In this document: positions 59,131 to 64,000 of the stretch, piece by piece
Numbering within the stretch: position 1 is the first letter of the stretch
Layout: the number at the start of each line of letters is the position of its first letter
Origin: Todiramphus chloris collaris
Lineage: Eukaryota > Chordata > Aves > Coraciiformes > Alcedinidae
Direction: 5' to 3'
Length of the DNA: 64,000 bases
Assembly (NCBI GenBank): GCA_025345505.1
Contig: JANVCC010000011.1
Coordinates: forward strand, 1,428,849 to 1,492,848
The notes under the pieces: model-generated
Told to the model about the DNA's origin: nothing
The model's database searches: none
The model's input: only the letters and a program-made list of their open reading frames with translations
Made by a program: the position numbers and the translations under genes

Positions 59131-60901
59131 AGAAAGCTACCTTTGTTCTTTGCTACGTTAAATTTAAAACATCACCCTGGTAGTAATATATTGGCTTCAT
59201 TACACAAAGACTGTAAAGTCCAGCTAGCTCATAATTTCACCAATAAAGATCATGATATGCCAATAAAAATTAGGGCAGCCACTGATCCATAGTCTAGATT
59301 TCCTGCTTGGAATGGAATTGTAAAATGTGATGATCAAATCTGATGCAAAACAGAGCAAATGTGCAAATGAAGCCAAGTAAAAGTACTTCCCTTTTCTTGA
59401 CAGTGCCACGTGAACCCAGAAAGGACCAGGTCCTTCAGCAGAACACCCTAAACCACCTACAGCAGCTGCAATGAGGAACCTCATTTTTAAAGCTGCATGG
59501 AAAGTCTTTGCATACCATTTCATGTGGAACTTTTTAAGCAACTTACAAAAAGAGGCACAGAGAGGCTTGATTGAAAACTGATGACACAATCTAGCCCTGC
59601 TTTGAGCATTTTGGCATGCATCACAAAAGCATTTCTGAAATCCCTCCAGCATCTAGAACTATACCTGGAATGGTTTTAGGACTAATATTAAAAATGCATG
59701 GTAGGCTAGAGGCAGGTCTACTGAGAGGAGTGAATGTGAAATGAGTTACCTTCCTTTCTATCTGTGAGTAATAGAAAGGCAAGAGTCTTCTGTGATACAT
59801 TTTTCCTCTGGAGAAAAAGGTATCTTGAGAAAGTACCTTGAACCCGATTTCAAACTATTTTTTTGGTGTTTTCTCCAAGAGCCTTGAAAATGCTTACAAT
59901 CTCATAAGCATGGCTCCGGGTCTTGTTCAGTCAGTTTCCAACCCCACCACTGAGCCCTGGTCTTCCAGGAACACCTGCCAAATAAAACGTTTGAAAAAAA
60001 ATACATGCGGTCTTTACTTAGAAGTCTTGAGGGTATCCAGATCATAAATTTGTTGTGGAGTGGGTGGCAATGCTTATTTACTCGCTTATTTCAACCAAGT
60101 TAGAAAGTCAGAAAGCACTGATCATAGTAAATCCATAATGTACCTTAAAGTAATAGCTGAAGTGACCAATCAAAAGTAATCCTTAGAGAAAAAGGGGGAG
60201 ACATTCATTTGTCTTGGTGAAGGTGACCAGGGGAATACTAATGTCATTTTTAGAGAGGTGCAAATAAAAAGCAAAACTCTGGGCAGATGAAGATCATCTG
60301 GACCTGGAGTTTGAGATGGAGGTGAGACTCCACTGAGCATTGGTGAAAGAGAAGGACAAAGTAGGACCAAACTGAGCAAATGGCTTGTGGTCTTGTTATG
60401 GCTGCAAGGGCAAAGCTACTTCTGGCAGGCTTTGGGATGAGGTTTTCATTCAAGGTTCTGTTTTTATTTGAATTTCAGTTTTGAAGCAAAAGTCAAAGAA
60501 AAGTCAAAGAACATGGACTTGGGGAGGAAAAGCTTCCTTACTGTCACATCTGTCTAAGGGGAAGGCCTGCATCTGCATTGATGTTTCAGCTCACAACAAA
60601 CCCAAACCAAAGATTGACTCTAGGGAAGCACCTACCACATGCCAACCAAGAGTGGCTACATGGGACCAGACAATAGCTAGTCAAATAAAATCCTCTCTTT
60701 GAACCATGAATAGCAAGTCTTCAGCATTTTTTTACTCTGCATAGCCTGGTGGTGTGGACACAGACAGACATCTTTACTCAGGGACCTGTGGTTAATGTTG
60801 AGGTGTGGATGAAGATCATGTAGAGAGACACAGAAGCTCCTAGCAGTTGGATTCATAGGTCATGTCTATACTGTTAAATAACAGAGGCCTAGTGAGTGCC
60901 C
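59131..60901. other. Intergenic, no gene recognised
   Basis: A 142-codon minus-strand frame at 59,224-59,652 has no recognisable domain, start context or splice partners and is not called. Confidence 0.5.
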
Positions 60902-61300
60902 CGGCCCTGAGGCCAAGGGATATGGACCGGTGTGTGTCCACAGCTCTCAGGGATGTCCTTGTCTGGAGCACATCCCCTCTGCACCGCACATGATGCCGGC
61001 TTTCCTCCAGCTCATGTGTTGCCCCTCTGGCCCCAAGACATAACAACTGTTTTGTGTGTTTTGGCCAAGTTAAACTGTCTGAAATAATATGCAGGCTGTG
61101 CTGCAGACCACCAGAGTGGTGTTTTCTAGCACAAGACCGAAGCTTGAGGGTGTGAAGCCTGCTGGGATAGTGCTATATAGATCTACGCATGGGACAGAAG
61201 GGGTCAAAGAAGGTTCAGATTCACAATCCCTGCTGATGAGGACTCTTGACTAAGCTCACCCCAGGCTGGGCTTGGGGCTGAGGAGTGAGCTATGTGGACC
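60902..61300 (+). repeat. ~0.4 kb repeat unit, locus 2 (unclassified)
   Basis: Same family and orientation as the locus at 91-620. It opens with GGCCCTGAGGCCAAG (60,902-60,916), identical to 512-526, and contains the blocks at 61,076-61,106 and 61,157-61,171 that align to 272-302 and 401-415. Flanking sequence on both sides (about 60,870 and 61,285) resembles the opposite end of the unit, consistent with an eroded tandem array. Confidence 0.5.
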
Positions 61301-62580
61301 ATCAAGATGGTCTGAAGCTCATCTTTTGGTGTCCTTCTGGTCAGCAATGAAGACAAATCCATTCTGCTGTGTTAGTCTTGATGGCCCTGGGCTCATCCCA
61401 CCTAACATGAGCAGAGGAAGAGATGCTGTCCCTGTTGTACTATGCATGTACAGTCTCCTCTCTTTGCTCCACCCCTTTAAGAATCTCATATACAGAGTGA
61501 CAAACGCAGGTCTGGGGAAAGAAGAGTCTGAAGGAAAAACAACACCACCCCTCCACTGATCATATTTCTCATCTCTTTGAACATGAACCATAATAAAAGC
61601 AATATTAAAACTAAAGGGAGACTAAATCAGCATGCTTAATGAGTCCGCCACATATTTCTAAGCATGGGGCAGGAGACATCTGACCAAACACATTCATCAG
61701 CAACTCCTCTCCATCTGAGGTAGTCATGTCTACCTTCCCTTATTGTCAACATATAGAGAGGGGCACTTTGACACATCTCTTCTCCTAAATGAAGCCATGG
61801 GAGAAGATAGATTAACTGTTCTCCACAGAACAATCCATCAGACACAGAGGCAGCTCAGAGCAACAAAGGTGTTTGGTCGCTGATGCAGGTGAGATGAATT
61901 CACGTCTAGAAGGGACCAAGAGCCCTTTCATTTACCATATTGACACAACTACTAGCACTTAAAATAATTCATAGACACCAAAGATGCTCCAACACAGGGA
62001 TGGGTGATCTGGCAGGGGGTTTGAAGAAGGAGGGAGTGCTGCACTTCATATGCAGTGCAGGAGATTCAGCAATGGTGGGAATGTGCAGGGTTAAACCAAT
62101 ACTTCTGTGTGAACAGAAACACAACAGCTTAGACAGCAAAAGCTTTCCAGCATCAAGGAGCACCAAACAAACCTCAAGATGAAAAGATGTGGCAACGGCA
62201 CTATTTAATTAGCAAGAATAACATACCTTTCTTGTGTTAGCAGGACTCCTCTTTGTGGGCATAGGTGAAGGGTAGGTCCCATGACACCAACATCCAACTC
62301 ACCATGCATGAACAGCTGGGACATCGCAGCCTCTTGGCAAAGACATTTTTGTAGCCATGATGGCCCATGGAAAGCAAAACGACCCCGCTGCAAACCCATT
62401 GACCTCTGGAAAGCAAGCACTGGCTGCCAGGGCGTGATGCTCTGGGCTGTGTGTTTGCAGGATCCAGCCCCAGTGGTGGATCGAAATGCAACGAGAAGCA
62501 CATAATTAACTTCAGATGTACCTGTCAAGATGTCACGGACACAGACCCAGAGAGGAGCAGCGTGTTATTTGTTTCTCATA
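61301..62580. other. Intergenic, no gene recognised
   Basis: No exon or repeat identified with confidence. Confidence 0.5.
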
Positions 62581-63080
62581 ATGTAACAATTATCTTGTTG
62601 TAAGAGGGGCTCTCTCCCGCGCTCTCTCTCTGCCTCTTGTTTTCCTTCCACATTCATTCACACATTATTTAACTTTTGACTTGGACACAGCAGGTAAAAG
62701 CATTTAACAGCTTGGCTGCTTGTTCAGACGGAGCTGGGAGGGGTGGGGGGGAGCAGACAGCAATTTTTTGCCTTAAATTTTCAAGTTTTCAGCGCTGCAT
62801 TTTTCTAAAGGGGAGGGGAGAAGAAAAGGAAAGGAAAGTGGGGGGGGGATGGCATTCCACAACGACGGAGTCACATTTTCCAGCATTATAATATGCACTC
62901 CTCTGTCCCCAGCCTTCACTGGGAGACGCATTCCCGCTCCACAGCGGAGAAAAGGTCAGCGGTAAAAATTTCGCAGGAACTCCATCATTGTCCTCACGGG
63001 ACGTGTTCATCAGGAGGAGAGAGCCGGGCGTCTCGCTCTGTCGACAGAAATCCACATCACAGAACGTATTATTTGGGGGG
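62580..63080. promoter_or_regulatory. CpG-enriched non-coding block, candidate distal enhancer or promoter
   Basis: Roughly fifteen CpGs lie between about 62,860 and 63,070 in sequence without repeats or coding signal, unusual against the CpG-poor surroundings. On its left an inverted AACAA / TTGTT pair (62,585-62,589 and 62,595-62,599) resembles paired SOX sites. It could be a distal control element about 18 kb upstream of WNT11, or the start of an unseen transcript. Confidence 0.35.
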
Positions 63081-63567
63081 GAGGTGGGGAAGGGGGACCC
63101 ATAGCCAGATATAGCCCATGACTTCATTTCGCAGGGGCTGCCACTGGGTGATTATTTCCCCTGGTTCGAGGGATACCTGTGGAGGCATACAGCAGCATGG
63201 AGAGGACGGACAGACAGACGTTTTGCTGAAGACATGATAAAGGCAGGAGAGACAAAACAGGGTGGGTGTGATTTAAAGGTCTGGAAAAGCCTCCCCCCGG
63301 GGGAAAATTAACTTACAGTTTATGTAAAGGAAGGTCTAACTCTGCTTTGCTGCTAGGTATGCATATACCTGAGCTTGCACAGAACAAATCTAGCAGCCGG
63401 GGGGATATAACAGAATCTGCCCAGTGCAGTTACTAAACAGAGAGAGATTTTTAATGGGGAGTGAAGCTGATCACTGCAATAATAACTCAATCTTCTGGAT
63501 TCACCCCAAAATGAGACTGGATGCTGGAGTGGTTGATTTTTACAAGGAAGCCACTCACAACAACAAA

Positions 63568-64000
63568 GGCATTGTGGTGCTGGAGTGTGTCCAAAGAAGA
63601 GTAAAGAAGCTGATGAAGGGTCTAGAGAACAAGTCTTGTGAGGAGCAGCTGAGGGACCTGGGGTTGTTGAGCCTGGAGAAAAGGAGGCTCAGGGGAGACC
63701 TTGCTCTCAACAGCTTTCTGAAAGGAGGTTGGACCCAGATGGTGGTCAGTCTCTCTCCCATATAACAAGCAACAGGACAAGAAGAAATGGCCCCAGGTCA
63801 TACCAGGGGAGGTTTAGGTTGGATATTAGGAATAATTTCTTCACAGAAAGGGTTGTGAAGCCCAGGACCAGACCGCTCAGGTCAGTAGTAGAGTCCTCAT
63901 CCCTGGAAGGATTAAAAAGCCTTGGAGATGTTGTGCTGAGGGACATGGTTTAGTGGTGGACTGGGTGCTATGGTAACAGTTGCATGCAGTGATCATAAAG
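63568..64000 (+). mobile_element. CR1 LINE fragment, cut by the window edge
   Basis: 'ATTGTGGTGCTGGAGTGTG' near 63,570, 'GAACAAGTCTTGTGAGGAG' near 63,627 and 'GGTTGTTGAGCCTGGAGAA' near 63,661. It continues through 'GGTTTAGGTTGGATATTAGG' near 63,811 and 'GCAGTGATCATAAAG' at the edge. The terminal repeats lie beyond the window. Same subfamily as 46,573-47,070 by eye. Confidence 0.93.

Noticed and set aside
59224-59652. 142-codon minus-strand frame
   Set aside because: Cysteine and phenylalanine are frequent, but no family pattern or conserved spacing is seen and no promoter or splice signals stand out.
1-64000. tRNA, rRNA or microRNA genes
   Set aside because: I saw no convincing tRNA A/B boxes with a cloverleaf, no rRNA similarity, and no long hairpin outside repeats; a dedicated scan would be needed to exclude small RNAs.

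Overview
This is a 64 kb piece of a vertebrate nuclear genome, almost certainly a bird. It carries many 5'-truncated CR1 retroposons whose 3' ends are made of repeated ATTCTATG-type units, and one intron-containing gene with GT-AG splice sites. No bacterial, plasmid or phage features are present. The only protein-coding gene I can support is WNT11 on the minus strand. Five coding exons join in frame to 354 residues plus stop, the same length as human WNT11.

Layout, left to right. 1-16,960 is the downstream flank of WNT11: a degraded ~0.4 kb tandem repeat unit (about 90-620), two CR1 copies (about 765-1,400 and 2,648-3,412), a 285-base pure polypurine microsatellite (8,771-9,055) and a 47-bp minisatellite followed by (GGAA)n (12,321-12,505). 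16,960-44,508 is the WNT11 transcription unit, read right to left. It has a CpG-rich promoter with a TATA box (44,531-44,537), a probable short non-coding first exon (about 44,448-44,508), coding exons at 41,118-41,200, 31,557-31,792, 30,522-30,799, 28,791-29,083 and 18,241-18,415, and a 3' UTR with two possible poly(A) signals. Introns hold CR1 copies, small tandem duplications and candidate control elements. 44,510-64,000 is upstream flank with no recognisable gene: a homeodomain-rich promoter-proximal block, a purine-rich tract, CR1 copies, an assembly gap inside a (GGAA)n repeat (58,991-59,000), a second locus of the ~0.4 kb repeat family (about 60,900-61,300) and a CpG-rich block (about 62,580-63,080).

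The product is a secreted, lipid-modified Wnt ligand, mostly linked to non-canonical (planar polarity / convergent extension) signalling. The most interesting signals are regulatory. A SOX-OCT composite-like element and TCF/LEF-type sites sit just upstream of the WNT11 TATA box, a degenerate ~27-bp array with acceptor-like unit ends lies inside intron 1, and a ~0.4 kb repeat family occurs near both ends of the window. I see no clearly new protein-coding system. All alignments and motif calls were made by eye.
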